From Talinum fruticosum (Eukaryota > Streptophyta > Magnoliopsida > Caryophyllales > Talinaceae), in assembly GCA_021018815.1 (NCBI GenBank), contig JAITYX010000074.1:2108001-2172000 (forward strand): a DNA stretch of 64,000 bases. The letters are read 5' to 3'. The position numbers were made by a program, and so were the translations under genes. This document shows positions 1-12,007 of the stretch, piece after piece. The notes beneath the pieces were generated by a model. That model saw only the letters and a program-made list of their open reading frames with translations, was not told where the DNA came from and did no database searches. Position 1 is the first letter of the stretch. Each line of letters begins with the position of its first letter.

Positions 1-2430
1 TATGTGCTCCAATTTTATTAGTTGAAGTTCACGTGTGGTGCGGTTGTTGTACCAACGTAGCTTATAAAGCGAGCTGCGTGCTCACCTGCTAGGTTATGGT
101 GCCTGTCGAATTGAACCGGGTAAGGAGAGTTAGATTATCTCTACTAAGTGCCAACTTCTCCTTGTTCATCGTTATTCGTCCCCTCTTTGTAACTTTGAAA
201 GGATCCATTTGATACTGCCATAGTTTAATTAGAATAACATAATTTAATTAGAATAACATAATTAGAATAAAATAGTTTTATTAGAATAACACGAGTTATC
301 ACAATAAAAGTTGCAAGCCCAAAGGCCAAGGAATTATTCTAGTTCTAGACCTTGAGAGACAACTTAAACTATCTAGAATCCTAGAAAAAAAAGGACGAGT
401 TTTCCATTAAAAGTAAACATTTTCCTGAGATAACAACCTTCATCCGAACCAACAAAAATAACGAACAACTAATTACTCAATGGCCACACATCGGAGTAAA
501 CCACCAAAGGTATTTAATAATTAAATTTCATGATCCCCTAGGAATGAACCTAATTAGATAATAGTCTTCCCTCATTATCGTATCACGTTTTTGCACAATA
601 GTTTACAACAAAAAATTATACTTGTTGAAACCCTTAACCCTAAGTTATTGGTGAAACCTAAACCCTAAGTTACTCGTTGAAACCCTAAACCCTAAGTTAC
701 AACAAGCAATAGTATACAACAAGCAATAACACATTTTGCACAATCGTAGCACATTCTTCAAATCTACACAGTATATAAGTTATAGGAAGAAATAGAATAA
801 AGGTGGAAAACAAGAAATAGAAACGAGAGCCGAGTGGAGGTAGACACGAAAGCAAGTAATAAAAACCCTAAGTTACAGCGAGAAATAGAAACCCTAAAAT
901 ACGAAAGAAAATTAATTAAAGTAAAAAAATAAGAGAGGGATAGAGAATTTGCATACTGGCGGAAGCGACGATGACGAGAGGGAGCGGCAATGACGATTAC
1001 AAGAGGCAAGAGCGAGAGACGAGAGTAGAGCAATGAGCGAGAGTAAAGAGTAGAAAGTGAGAGCGATGACGACAATTAGGAGAGCAGCAACGATGGCGAG
1101 GAAATAGCAGAGAGCAAAGAGACAAGAGCAAGAGCGGAGAGCGAAAGTAAGAGTGAGAGTCGAAACCATAGAGTGAAGTTAGAAAGCGGATCGCTGGTGA
1201 TTTTTAATTTCGACGGACTTTTGAGTACGGTTGGATGAAAGAACCGTAACATCTCGTTACTACTGTTCGTCACTCGAATCATAATCAAAAGTAGACATAT
1301 CCACCTATTACGACAGTTCAATGAACGAGCCGCAATAATAGGCGTAATAAAAGACCGCTTATTTACAAAAATACCACTTGTCTTAATTTTTAGAACGGTT
1401 TTTGTTTTAACCATCGTGTAAAGCCCGTGATAAAAAGTCATATTTGTATTAGTGATACATATTCAAAGTTAAATACATAGGTTATTTGGTAGATATCAGG
1501 CAAGACGGAAGTGGTTAAAAATTTTAAATTTTTTTTTTACCCTATTGTAACTCACATCCAAACTAACTTGTTTTTATAGAACATATCTAAACTAATTGTG
1601 TACAAAGAACTTCAAATTTTTAGTGTGCATCTAAAAATTGATCCTAAATAGTCTATGCGTATAGTTAGTTTCTAATTAATAAGGTATTGAAATGAAAGAC
1701 TATTGATTATCTTTTCTCGGATATCCATATGAAACAATTATGGAGATTAAATAAAATGTTTTAATTTGGTTAATTGATCCTAAATATCTAATTCTAATAT
1801 TATAAAATACGTATATAAAAGACGATTAGAATGATCTTGATTGGTTACTTTATATAATAAAATGTTACCATGTTTTCCATATTAATATTTCTCAATTAAT
1901 GCTAACTTGATCATATCACAAAGCGAAGAAAATAAAATGGTCATGATTATTATAATTATTGTTGTCATCGTGACTTGTTATTATAAAAATTGACATCGTT
2001 ATCGTTATTTTCATATTATTGTCCACATTGTATATTAATGTGAAAAGATTTTTTAATAAGTTTATATCAAATAGGCCTAGATGATATGAAATTGAAATAG
2101 TTTTTTAGAGAACATTTTTCTATAACATAACTTTACTTAAAATATTAAAGTTAACAGTGTATCAATTTATAGTTAAATGACTGACTAATACCGCCTAAGT
2201 TAATATCCCCTACTACATCACTAATCATATTAATTATTTCATCCCTAAATACATTCATTATTTGTGTGTTACAATTATCATAGAACTCTTGCTCGACATC
2301 CCGGACAGAGCAAAATAGTACTAAAGGGAGCTATTTTCCCCAAAAACATTCATGTAAAAATAAATGATGATTCCCAATATATGAATTTTTAATCAAATGA
2401 AAATTAATTAATTATTCAAAAAATTGTTTG
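1..2430. other. Gene-free AT-rich stretch
   Basis: No credible gene is seen on either strand. Between about 626 and 700 there are several AAACCCTAA-type motifs (telobox-like) separated by other sequence. From about 780 to 1190 the plus strand is rich in GAGA/AGAGCGA purine runs, which create long but low-complexity serine/leucine-rich reading frames on the minus strand. The rest is simple AT-rich intergenic sequence. Confidence 0.6.
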
Positions 2431-2437
2431 AATATTC

Positions 2438-3047
2438 ATTAGGGGTGAGCAAGATCGAGTACCCGAGTTATTTTGGTTGACCCGATTGAAACTAGGTCCA
2501 GAAGTTCGGAATCGGTCTCGGACCTGGTTGGAACAAGTGTCCGAGATCGGGTAATCGATTGTTTACTTCACACCATTTGAGTTTTCGATTTTTTATTTTT
2601 TTATTTTTGTCGTAATGTTTTGGCCTATAATTATCCAATATTTACAATACACTCAATCTAACAATACGAAACATACAACCGTTGTGACTATTACAAAAAG
2701 CTTCAAATCCAACATCAATAATGAAATAAAAAGTCTCAAATCCATATGTAATGCAAATACCAAATTACAACTTTGAATCTTAAAAAACATCGTGAAAAAA
2801 ACATAAAAATGAAGTCTCAAATAATCCAACATTAACAATCAAAGAGAGATTCTCAAATTCACAAAATTTTATAAACTAGGTATCCGGACGATAGGTCAAG
2901 TTCCGAGTCTAACTTTTCACCACCCGATCCGAAACGCAATTCTAACCAGGTCTTGAAAATTGAACCCATTCCCGGACCCAATTCAACCGGATCCAAATTG
3001 AATCTGGGTCCAGAACCGGGTAACATATTTTTCTACTCACCTCTAAT
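2438..3047. mobile_element. MITE-like element with GGTGAG-type inverted ends
   Basis: The left end reads TTAGGGGTGAGCAAGA, and the right end, read on the other strand, is TTAGAGGTGAGTAGAA. This gives imperfect terminal inverted repeats about 16 bp long. Just inside both ends lie matching blocks rich in ACCCGG, GGTCC and CCGGACC words, so the arms could fold back on each other. The middle is AT-rich with no coding capacity. This looks like a non-autonomous DNA transposon, possibly hAT-related, but no clear 8-bp target duplication was seen, so the superfamily is uncertain. Confidence 0.5.
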
Positions 3048-3748
3048 CTTTATAATTAATCAATATATGTCTGTTTGGATCAAATATACAATAAATAATA
3101 TCGATAAACGGTATCTTCAAAATTCAAAACCGCTCGTATCGGCTCATCACGGTTATAACGACTAACCATAAAAGTTCATAACAACTATAAGAATAAGAAC
3201 AATTGATTTTAACAGTTTAAATAAACAAACTCTTTGATCTCTTTTTTAACTTTTTTTTTTTGAAAAATTTGAGCCAATAGACGAGATAAATACAAAGTGG
3301 GCAGTTCAATTTGGCGTAAATCAAACCAAATCTAATTTGGGCCTACCCATATTTTTTTCTTTTTAACAAATCAAAACGGGTTTGGGCTGGGCTTCCACTG
3401 ATCAGCTGCTGTGCAAGTCCTCCTGGTACTCTTTGGCACCTTTTATGTATACTAGTGTTATGTGACAATAAAAATTAATTATAAATTAAAAAATAGTTTT
3501 TAAAATAATAATAATAAATTGATATATTAGATTATATAATTTATTATAAATAGTAAAAGATATGTCGCCTTTTTTTTTCTATTTTGATGAATATACTTTT
3601 TATTCTTAATGTTCATTATATTTAATGTTAGTGTGAATAGTTTCAATATTAAATTAAATTAAAATTGCATTAAATTTACCTATTTGACATCCTATATGCC
3701 ATTTTACGTGACATTATACGTGTTACTCATATATTACTTGAACTCAAC

Positions 3749-3753
<5 letters not shown>

Positions 3754-3788
<35 letters not shown>
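3754..3788. repeat. (AT)n microsatellite
   Basis: An uninterrupted run of AT dinucleotides of about 35 bp in gene-free DNA. Confidence 0.95.
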
Positions 3789-3794
<6 letters not shown>

Positions 3795-5090
3795 GATGAA
3801 ACACAAACGTTAATATATGTGTAACTTATATCTTTTGAACTCTTGTACTCTTGAATTGTCATTTGGTTATCAATATGATTAGGGAAAAAAAGTGGAACTT
3901 ACATTTAGATTTTTAGTAATTAATCATGCAAATTTTACCAGTTGTGTAAATTGATACCAACAGTATATCTTCAATCAAAATTGGCAATGAAAAAAAGGAT
4001 AGTATTTTACAAGAAACGAGAAAAATAGCTACTGATAAAATTTAACGTGAAGGTGTTTGGAATAAGCGTCACTACTCGAATAACCGGCCTTAATCTTATG
4101 TGAGAAAAATCCCTTGGGAGACTTCTCATACCAAGATTGTGTACTTGCAAATGGTAGACTCATACCCTGCCCATAGGCGTAAGGTCAAGGGCATATCCGA
4201 GAGGTGGGGGTTTAGAGTTTTATCTATTTATGAGTCATCCCTGTGGGTCGGCTATCGTCGACTAGCAGTCCATCCCTTAACTAATATTGTATTTTCACGC
4301 TGAAAGTGTTTCCATAACTGAATAAATGATTTTATGTGAGCTAAATGCCTTTTATACCTTAAAATGTTTTGAACATCAATATTTTGTAGTTAATTTTTTC
4401 TCCACCCCAAAACAAAAAATAGTATTGTTATAGAAATTTATATATGCCTAGCTTTCTACCAATCGAATCATTGGATTATATGATAATTCACATGTATATA
4501 GTTAATAATAGATTATTTTTTTGGTGAGAGTTAATAATAGATTATTTATCAGTTTACTCGTAAAATTTTTAAGGATTAGTTTTAAAAATTAAATTGAGAT
4601 CATACTATAATATGGATTATAGGTGTGAGGTGTGTAAACCTTGCAAAAACTAATCGGATCCGAACCCGCTCGAAAATTTTTGGATTTTGTATACAATTTT
4701 CTTGATCCGAATCCAAAAAAAACCCGTAGCTGAAAAACACTGTAAATTTGCGGGTCAAATCCGACTCGAAACTGTTCGACCCATTGGGTTAAGGTATAAG
4801 AATAACAATTTTAACTTTGTGATTTGTTGATTGAATGTTTTATGCACATTATATGATTTTTCTTTCACTTTATCACTCTTTTAATAGTATTTCTTTATCA
4901 TATCACATCATTTGGAGAGATGTTGCATATTTATCGTAATCATTTACAAACGAAGACTAATATTATTTCATTTCTTAACTTCTTCCTTATAAAAAAATAT
5001 TTTATACATAATTTCAATAAAAATATATCTAGATTTAAACAGTGCAATATATTAAAAACACTAAAAGTGCACAAGTTATACTTGTTGTTT
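3789..5090. other. Gene-free stretch with a decayed ACCCG-word repeat
   Basis: No gene is seen. Around 4625-4800 there is a block containing GGTGTG followed by repeated GGATCCGAA, AACCCGCTCG and GGGTCAAATCCGACTCG words. It resembles the internal part of the element at 2438-3047 and is probably a decayed relative. The open frame near 4100-4303 has no recognisable content. Confidence 0.45.
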
Positions 5091-5097
5091 TTGTGTT

Positions 5098-5712
5098 ATT
5101 GGATTAAAATAAAGCTGTACTTTGGGAGATTTGGATGATTATATACCATACTATAACATTGACCATTCGTGCACTATACTTTAGGGGTATTTATTATTTC
5201 TAAACCATAACACTTATTTCTTGTATGGTTATATATCATATTTTAGTTTAAAATTATCCTAAAAAAGTGGTTTGGTTTAGGTATGATAAATACCCCTAAA
5301 GTATAGTTCATGGATGGTTTATGTTATAGTATGGTATATAATCGTCTAAACCCCCAAAGTACGGTTTATTTTTGTGTTATTGGATTAAAATACCCCTAAA
5401 GTACCCCTAAAGTACAGTTTATTTTTGTGTTATTGGATTAAAATAAACTGTACTTTGGGAGATTTGGATGATTATATACCATACTATAACATTGACCATT
5501 CGTGCACTATACTTTAGGGGTATTTATTATTTCTAAACCATAACACTTATTTCTTGTATGGTTATATATCATATTTTAGTTTAAAATTATCCTAAAAAAG
5601 TGGTTTGGTTTAGGTATGATAAATACCCCTAAAGTATAGTTCATGGATGGTTTATGTTATAGTATGGTATATAATCGTCTAAACCCCCAAAGTACAGCTT
5701 TATTTTTATCCA
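5098..5712. repeat. Tandemly duplicated fold-back MITE (333-bp period)
   Basis: A fold-back element of about 275 bp occurs twice, head to tail. The first copy runs from about 5098 to 5370 and the second from about 5432 to 5712. The stretch from 5131 to about 5368 reads as identical to the stretch 333 bp further on. Within each copy the left arm (TATACCATACTATAAC... TACTTTAGGGGTATTT) is the inverse complement of the right arm, so each copy can form a hairpin. The ends carry TTGGATTAAAATAAA next to GTACTTTGGG. Partial relatives lie near 22.1 kb and at 26.0-26.8 kb. No coding sequence is present. Confidence 0.8.
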
Positions 5713-7300
5713 ATAACCCTTGTCTTTTTGGTGAAGTGAATATACCTATTCACATCTTAAATAATATACTTTTGTTTTGTAGAAATAGCATTAAATTAAT
5801 ATAATGATGTAAAATTTTGATATAATTAAAAATAATAATTTTAGTTTATTGTAAATCTCTATTTCTTATTTATTTGAAATTATTTTAGTTGTATCCGAAC
5901 CATAGCTCCCAAGTCAACCCCTTTCTCAATGTGTTTTAAAACGCATTCATATAAACCTTCTTAGTATAATAAAAGATGTGAAATAAATATCATAACCTTA
6001 AACGAATCATTAACAGAAAAATTCATTATTATTGAATCCATCATTGACCTAACCTTTCATTGATCTTATTAAACGGGTCAAGCGGTCAAGCCACTCTACT
6101 CAATAGGGTATTCACATAAATATCATAATGAAAATTTTGAATATTTTTTTAGAAAATACTATACTTTTTTATAGAACTTTGGGCAATTTTAAGCAAAAAT
6201 ATGGTAAATTTTTATAATTAAGAAAAGAAAAATAACTGATAAAAAGACGGTCACAACCCATTTGGTCAACCCGAAACCCGTATAACCCGATACACGACCA
6301 CCCGTATTTTACCCGAACCCGAAATACACCTAACCCGTATTTTACCCGAATTTGAATACACCCGTCCCATATTTAACTCACCCGCCCAAATTGATAGCTC
6401 TAGAGGTGTGCCTCCAATGTTATGTTCAACCAAAGTAATATAGGCAATCATTGATAAAAAAAATAATATAAGTCAACTAAATGTTTGACTAAAAAGGTCA
6501 AATGTATACAGGGGACAGAACGAGCAGTGGAGATATAATCATGAAGTGCATTAGCTTAATCTAAATCAAATTAGTTTGCATAGCAAAGAGATTTAAAAAG
6601 AGGGAAACGCAATTATTTATATAGTCAAAATTGATCTAAAAGGCTTGAACTACATGTTCTCCCTTTTGAATTTGTATCAGTGAACAAATTCACAATTTTG
6701 GTTATGAAATATATACTCTACACTTAAACAAAAAAAGGTCAAATGCAAAATGAGAAACATGTAATTAGTGTATCAATAAATTAGGTATTTGACTTTTTGG
6801 CTAATTAAATAAAAAAATTAAATTGTAATATTATGGTCAAACCGCGATTAAACCTATGCAAAATAGGGATAAATCTAATTGGGCGATGCAAGGCTCTATT
6901 GAACGGGAACCATTGGGATGTTTCACCTGCCCCTTCCCCTTTGTTAGCTTAGATTTTGAACGAGAATAGCATTGGTAAAAATTTGGATTTGGGTTAATTC
7001 GAATATTCGGACAAATATCTTCATAGCCGGACCTGTTCAACTTGTACATTCGGACACACTATTCAAACCCAAACCCGAATGACTGATGTCCAAACCCGAA
7101 TATTCCATGTCAGAATTTGTGATATGAACTTTCGAAAATTGGACTCAAATTATGTGTATGACCGAACCCGAACCCGAATTTTCGATGTTTGAACTCGAAT
7201 GTCCAAATTTTTACTGAAAATTTTGTAAATATTGAACAAAATTATACCTAAACCCGCATAACCGAATGTAATTTCCTAACTTGTCTAGTTGTAAAAGCTA
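5713..7300. other. Gene-free stretch with ACCCGAACCCG repeat blocks
   Basis: No gene is seen. At 6245-6410 a block with CCCGTATTTTACCCGAA repeated at a 33-bp period ends near CTAGAGGTGTGCC. At 6960-7260 there is another block of AACCCGAAT/CCAAACCCGAA words. Both look like decayed members of the same repeat class as 2438-3047. The short peptides they can encode are by-products of these words. Confidence 0.5.
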
Positions 7301-7627
7301 CTTCTTTAAAATAATTCCTTAAAAATAGTCCTCAAAACAATGAGTAAATTTTATTTCTCCATTTGTAATAACCCAAAAATTAAAAAATAGAACCTTTATT
7401 AATCAACAAATCGCATTAAAAAATTTATCATTCATGCAATATGAATGTTTCCACTGCATTCTTATAGTTATTAGTACAAATTAAACATAAAGAATAAACA
7501 AAGTTTGATTTCATATGAATCTTTCGTCAAGCTAACTAGGATAACTCTCCTTTATTAGCCGTCGCATGCAATTTAATTAATTGATGAATATGTGAACCTA
7601 AGTGGCAAGAATATATATATATAGTGT

Positions 7628-8095
7628 TTATGCATAGTTGCACATGCCATTGTAGCAAAAGTTTCCTCGGTTGCACTTGTTGTGGCAACCACCGCAATGA
7701 TGCCTGTCATAGGAAGGGTTAACACACCTCCCATTACAGCAAATCTCGGGATACCTGCATTTCCGTCCACACATTCCACGGTTAAATCTGTCTGTCTTGA
7801 CATTGACACACCTCTTCTTACAACAATCATGACCTGGGCTGCCCTTGAGATGGCAAACCCTTGGGAACCTATCGCATGTCATCTTGACACGGGGGTTATC
7901 CCATGGTGCAACAGGACGATGAAGGTGTTTTTTGATGTTGAAGTAATGGCTTGGCTTTCCATAGTGTTTAATACCTTTTGTCTTTCGGTCTTCTTCAGCA
8001 TTGATCTCATCATTGTGTTTGGCATGTGCCGATGAAAGGGCAATGGGCATGACCACAAGAACTGCAAGAAATAAGAGGGCTTTGAGAGAGTTCAT
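7628..8095 (-). CDS. STIG1-like cysteine-rich secreted protein
   Basis: A single-exon gene for a 155-aa protein of the STIG1 family (Pfam Stig1). These are small secreted cysteine-rich proteins found in stigma exudate, floral and other tissues, and some signal to receptor kinases. Residues 1 to about 25 form a hydrophobic signal peptide. A basic linker with KHYGKPSHYF follows, and from about residue 75 comes the cysteine-rich domain with CHLKGSPGHDCCKK, CRYPEICCNGRCVN and CGGCHNKC, 15 cysteines in all, ending in MCNYA. The start is the first ATG after the TATA box, and its context is the same in the neighbouring copy. The odd cysteine count is explained by an arginine (NRGMCG) where the second copy has a cysteine (NCGMCG). 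The specific biological role cannot be told from sequence. Confidence 0.9.
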   Translation of the reverse strand: MNSLKALLFLAVLVVMPIALSSAHAKHNDEINAEEDRKTKGIKHYGKPSHYFNIKKHLHRPVAPWDNPRVKMTCDRFPRVCHLKGSPGHDCCKKRCVNVKTDRFNRGMCGRKCRYPEICCNGRCVNPSYDRHHCGGCHNKCNRGNFCYNGMCNYA

Positions 8096-8243
8096 GACGT
8101 TTGGCTAGTTTATAACTTGGACGAGAAGGAAATTATTGATAGAAAAGGAAGTTTAAGAGAGAAGATTGAGTGAATGCTTACGTTCACCTAAGGCTTGAAT
8201 GGGTTATGAATATGGATATTACCAAGTGAATGTGCATGTGTGT

Positions 8244-8252
8244 TTATATATA
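8244..8252 (-). promoter_or_regulatory. TATA box of the first STIG1-like gene
   Basis: On the minus strand TATATATAA lies about 150 bp upstream of the ATG at 8095. The second copy has an equivalent TATATATAC at 10068-10076 at nearly the same distance, which supports it as the core promoter. A block from about 8280 to 8400 further upstream is conserved in both copies. Confidence 0.6.
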
Positions 8253-8405
8253 GGAGGGGGATGAAGAGAATTTGGATGGGGAAGAAAGAATTAATTTCAA
8301 GGGGGTTTTAGGCGGGTAGAGTTTAGTGGGGTGGTCTTAATTCAACCGTGTAGTGGTCATAGCACACCAAATGTTAGGTTTGTGGAGGAAGTATTTGACA
8401 ATACA

Positions 8406-9094
8406 AGCCAAAACCTTAAAAAGAAATTACAATACTTCTTCTTCTTCTTCTTCTTATGATTTTGATTTGCAAAGTCCATCTCCAATTTCAAACAAATGTC
8501 CACTTGGTGAGAAGAATAATGTACTCAAAACTAGACTCAAAGTAAGAGAGATTGATGATCCATTTTATAATGTATGCATGTAACTATAGGTTGTCTTTCT
8601 TTTAAATCTGAACTCAGTTTAATTTTGACCCAAAATTAAATTGAGACTAAATTTATCAATACTTACTATACATTGACCCTAAAAATGATTTTTATTAATT
8701 TATTTCATAAAAAAAAAACTACACTTAACATATTATCTGAAATTAACCAAACTCAGATTAAATTAAATTACCCATTTTTAAAAATACTGTACTCATCACA
8801 AACTTCTCCATGTACATTTTTTTAGGGAAATAATACTTATCGTTACATTAGATTTGTAACGACTTAGTACTCTAATGACATTAGTTATATAATTTGTTTT
8901 AGAACAAATGTCAAAGGACTTTACATTAATCAGAAATTTATAATATGTACATTTTTAATTGCTGATCAATAGCGAATTAGATTAGATTATAGAGGAATGT
9001 GACAATTTTTTTTAAAAAAGAACTTAAATAGTATTACCATTATGGTCAAATCACAAGGAAACCTAGTTCGATGTCATCATGTAAAATTGCAAGA
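8406..9094. other. Spacer between the two STIG1-like copies
   Basis: AT-rich sequence with a short CTT repeat near 8433-8453. No homology to the flanking duplicated units was seen and no credible gene. Confidence 0.5.
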
Positions 9095-9461
9095 CTGCTA
9101 CTTTAAAAAAAAAAAACAATTATCCTAAAGAAGCAGTCCTTAATGCCTTATATAATAACGAGTAAAATTCTCTTTCAAAATTAACACCAAAAAAATATAC
9201 AAAATCATCAGCACCTTTATTAAGCAATTGCATTACAACTTTAACATCAAATATAATATATGAATAATATTATTATTAAATAATATTATTGAATTCTTAT
9301 TGCTAAAATACAAATCAAACATAAAAGAATAAACAAAGTATAATTTCATATGAAGCGTCGGTGCATAAAGCTACCTAGGATAATTCCCCTTTTGGTCTCC
9401 ATATGCAATCTAATTAATTGACAAATTTGTATATCTATAAGACGAGAATATATGTAGTAGT

Positions 9462-9928
9462 TTATGCATAGTTGCACATGCCCTTGTAGCAAAAATTCCC
9501 TCTGTTGCACTTGTTCTGACAACCCCCGCAATGATGCCTATCGTAGAAAGGGTTAACACACCTCCCATTGCAGCAAATTTCGGGGTACCTGCATTTCCGT
9601 CCACACATCCCACAATTAAGCCTGTCTGTCTTAACATTGACACATTTTTCTTACAACAATCGTGACCAGGGCTACCCTTGAGATGGCAAACCCTAGGGAA
9701 TCTATCGCATGTCATCTTAACACGCGGGTTATCCCATGGTGCAACAGAATGATGTGGGTATTTCTTAGTGTCGAAGTAATGGCTCGGCTTTCCATAGTGT
9801 TTAATACTTTGTGTTTTCTGGTCTTCCTTAGGATTGGTCTCTACATTGTGTTTGGCATGTGCAGATGAAAGGGCAACGGGGATGACCACAAGAACGGCTA
9901 GAAATAACAAAATCTTAAGAGAGTTCAT
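9462..9928 (-). pseudogene. Frameshifted STIG1-like tandem duplicate
   Basis: A second STIG1-like copy 1,833 bp from the first (ATG to ATG). It is 467 bp against 468 bp for the intact copy, so exactly one base is missing. The signal peptide and the first half are open and very similar (KHYGKPSHYF, CHLKGSPGHDCCKK). Immediately after CCKK, in an A-run near 9647-9653, the frame shifts, and most of the cysteine-rich domain is lost. The actual reading frame runs on with unrelated residues to a stop at about 9410 (172 aa). In the other frame the full cysteine-rich tail up to MCNYA is still preserved, so the break is recent, or it may be a sequencing error. Raw reads would decide. Confidence 0.85.
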
Positions 9929-10067
9929 GATGTTCGGCTAGTTTATAACTTGAATGATAAAGTACGTATATATGGGTACAAGAGGAAGTTTAATTAAAGA
10001 GAGAGGATTCTCTTAGGGCTTGAACAAAAGATAATGAGATGGATAAAATGAAGTGGGTGTACATGTG

Positions 10068-10076
10068 TATATATAG
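10068..10076 (-). promoter_or_regulatory. TATA box of the STIG1-like duplicate
   Basis: TATATATAC on the minus strand, about 140 bp upstream of the ATG at 9928 and equivalent to the TATA box of the first copy. The upstream block at about 10100-10225 matches 8280-8400 closely, so the promoter was duplicated with the gene. Confidence 0.55.
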
Positions 10077-10230
10077 AGGGGAGAAGTGAGGAGAATTTGG
10101 ATGGGGAAAGGAGATTATTTCAAGGGGGTTTTAGGCGGGTAAAGCTTATAGTGGGGTGGTCTTAATTCAACCGTGTACGTAGTCATAGCACACCAAATGT
10201 TAGGTTTGTGGAGGAAGTATTTGAGAATAT

Positions 10231-11467
10231 AGCTAAGGCTAAACCTTAAAAATTACAAGGTCTTTTCTACGTATTTATCATTGGATGTACAAGTATAGTC
10301 GATTCTCCAATTTCAAGCATGAGATGATGGAGGAGATTTATGAGATGATCGAATTAAATCATTCCAAATTGGATCTCTATTGACTTCAAACTCAATTTAA
10401 ATATGATCCAAAATAGAATTGACAAAAAAAAAAAAAAATTAAAAACATTGGCTATAAATGGAGCTAACCACCACTATTATTTGATTCTATTTTTCTAAAA
10501 AATATTTAATAAAAATATTTAAACATATTCACATTTAAATTTAGCTCAAATTACGCGTTTATTATTTCCACAAGTGATAGTACACAAAACTACAACTTTT
10601 TTTAATCTCCAAAACTACAACTTTTAAATTAGAGTTAATCTTATTATATGAGACTGAATAATCTAAGAAATATTAAGGTGACTTTTGAATGATTCTAAAG
10701 GTGATCAATGACTCACCTCAAACTGAATTTTATCAAAACTACTTCTCAATGAAATATTTAGCTGCCCCTAAATTTAAAAACTACCTTAAAGTTAAGTAAC
10801 AATCAACTTATTATGATTTCGGTCTCTAACAAAGACTAACTTTTTCGGTCTCCGATTGAGACCGCTCCGTGTTTCCGGTTACTAAATTCAAATTACTACC
10901 ACATTTTCGAGACGAAAATTTTCCGATCTCTATTCGAAATTTTCGGTCTCTAAAGTGGCGCTTTCTTAAATATATATTCTGTACAAGTGGGATCCACATT
11001 GAAAATTATTGTGAATCTTATATAAGTATTTGTAAGCAATATCAATATCCTTTCAATGAAAAATAATAACTAGTCCTTTCAATAAAAAATTAATAAATAC
11101 ATATTTTAAAAAATCTACCAGTAATATCAATATCCTTTTTATAAGCTCGCTGACCTTGTTAATCCTATTGGATATCCAGCAACGCTGTACAAGTTCACTT
11201 TTTTTAAAAAACACCAACCTTTAGTAGGGTCAAATTTGTGTAAAGTAGGCTCGAAAAAGGTATGACTTTTTGTGATCAAATCATGTTTAAGGAACAAATT
11301 AAATTGTCTATGTGAAAAAATATATAACTACTAGAACTGATAAACATTTTTTGTAATTGCCCCACCTAGGTTTTGAATCTTTTGATCATAAACTTTTCTT
11401 CACTTTATTTGAAATTAGTATTCCTAATAATAAATGAAGTGATTGCATATATCTTGCTGCAAGACAT
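10231..11467. other. Gene-free AT-rich stretch
   Basis: No gene, RNA or clear repeat was recognised. Near 10820-10960 the words CGGTCTC and TTTCGGTCTCTAA recur (for example CGGTCTCTAACAAAGAC), which looks like a decayed DNA-transposon end, but no partner end was found. Confidence 0.4.
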
Positions 11468-12007
11468 TGTTAGGATCGGGAGCTCACTCAAACAATAAAA
11501 CTGAAACAAAAGAAATAAATAAAATGGAATACAAGATTTTTAACGTGGAAAAACCTAAACAAGGAAAAAATTACGAATCGATGCACTAGAAACCGAGTAG
11601 CTTTACGAGGAATTTACACTTAAGCTTAATCTAACTCACACCTTTCTCTTGCTATTGTTTACAACAATGGAGGCCAATACACTATTATATAGCCAATTAT
11701 AGTGCATTAAACTAGCTTGAATACGCATTTACATGCAAAAAAGCTGAAGAAAATGACCAAAACCAAAGAGTCAAGGAGCTGGGCAGCCGACATAGGCTGT
11801 GCTGGCCAGCACGGTCTGCCCGTGCTATTGGCACGAGCTATGCCAGCTAACATGACCAGTCCATGTTGGCTGCTGCCCATGCCCTTCTTCGCTTTTTGTG
11901 TCAAACATCCTGTTCTAAACGTACTTGATCCGTGCTCGTCGTTACTTGCCCTGTAATGCGATTTTCTCAAGTCCAAAGCACCCACTAGGCTCTATATATA
12001 TTCAACA
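11468..12007 (-). repeat. 3' LTR of the short copia element
   Basis: An LTR of about 540 bp with TG...CA ends. It matches 13695-14162 with scattered substitutions. It contains GC-rich words with GCACG and CGTGC typical of some copia LTRs. Confidence 0.85.

Noticed and set aside
626..700. Interstitial telomere array
   Set aside because: The AAACCCTAA units are separated by other sequence and too few to be a telomeric array; kept only as a telobox cluster.
764..1441. Ser/Leu-rich minus-strand open frames
   Set aside because: They overlap each other in different frames within a purine-rich tract and show no domain.
7682..8035. 117-codon plus-strand open frame
   Set aside because: It is antisense to the STIG1-like gene and has no family features; the same shadow appears over the second copy at 9662-9868.
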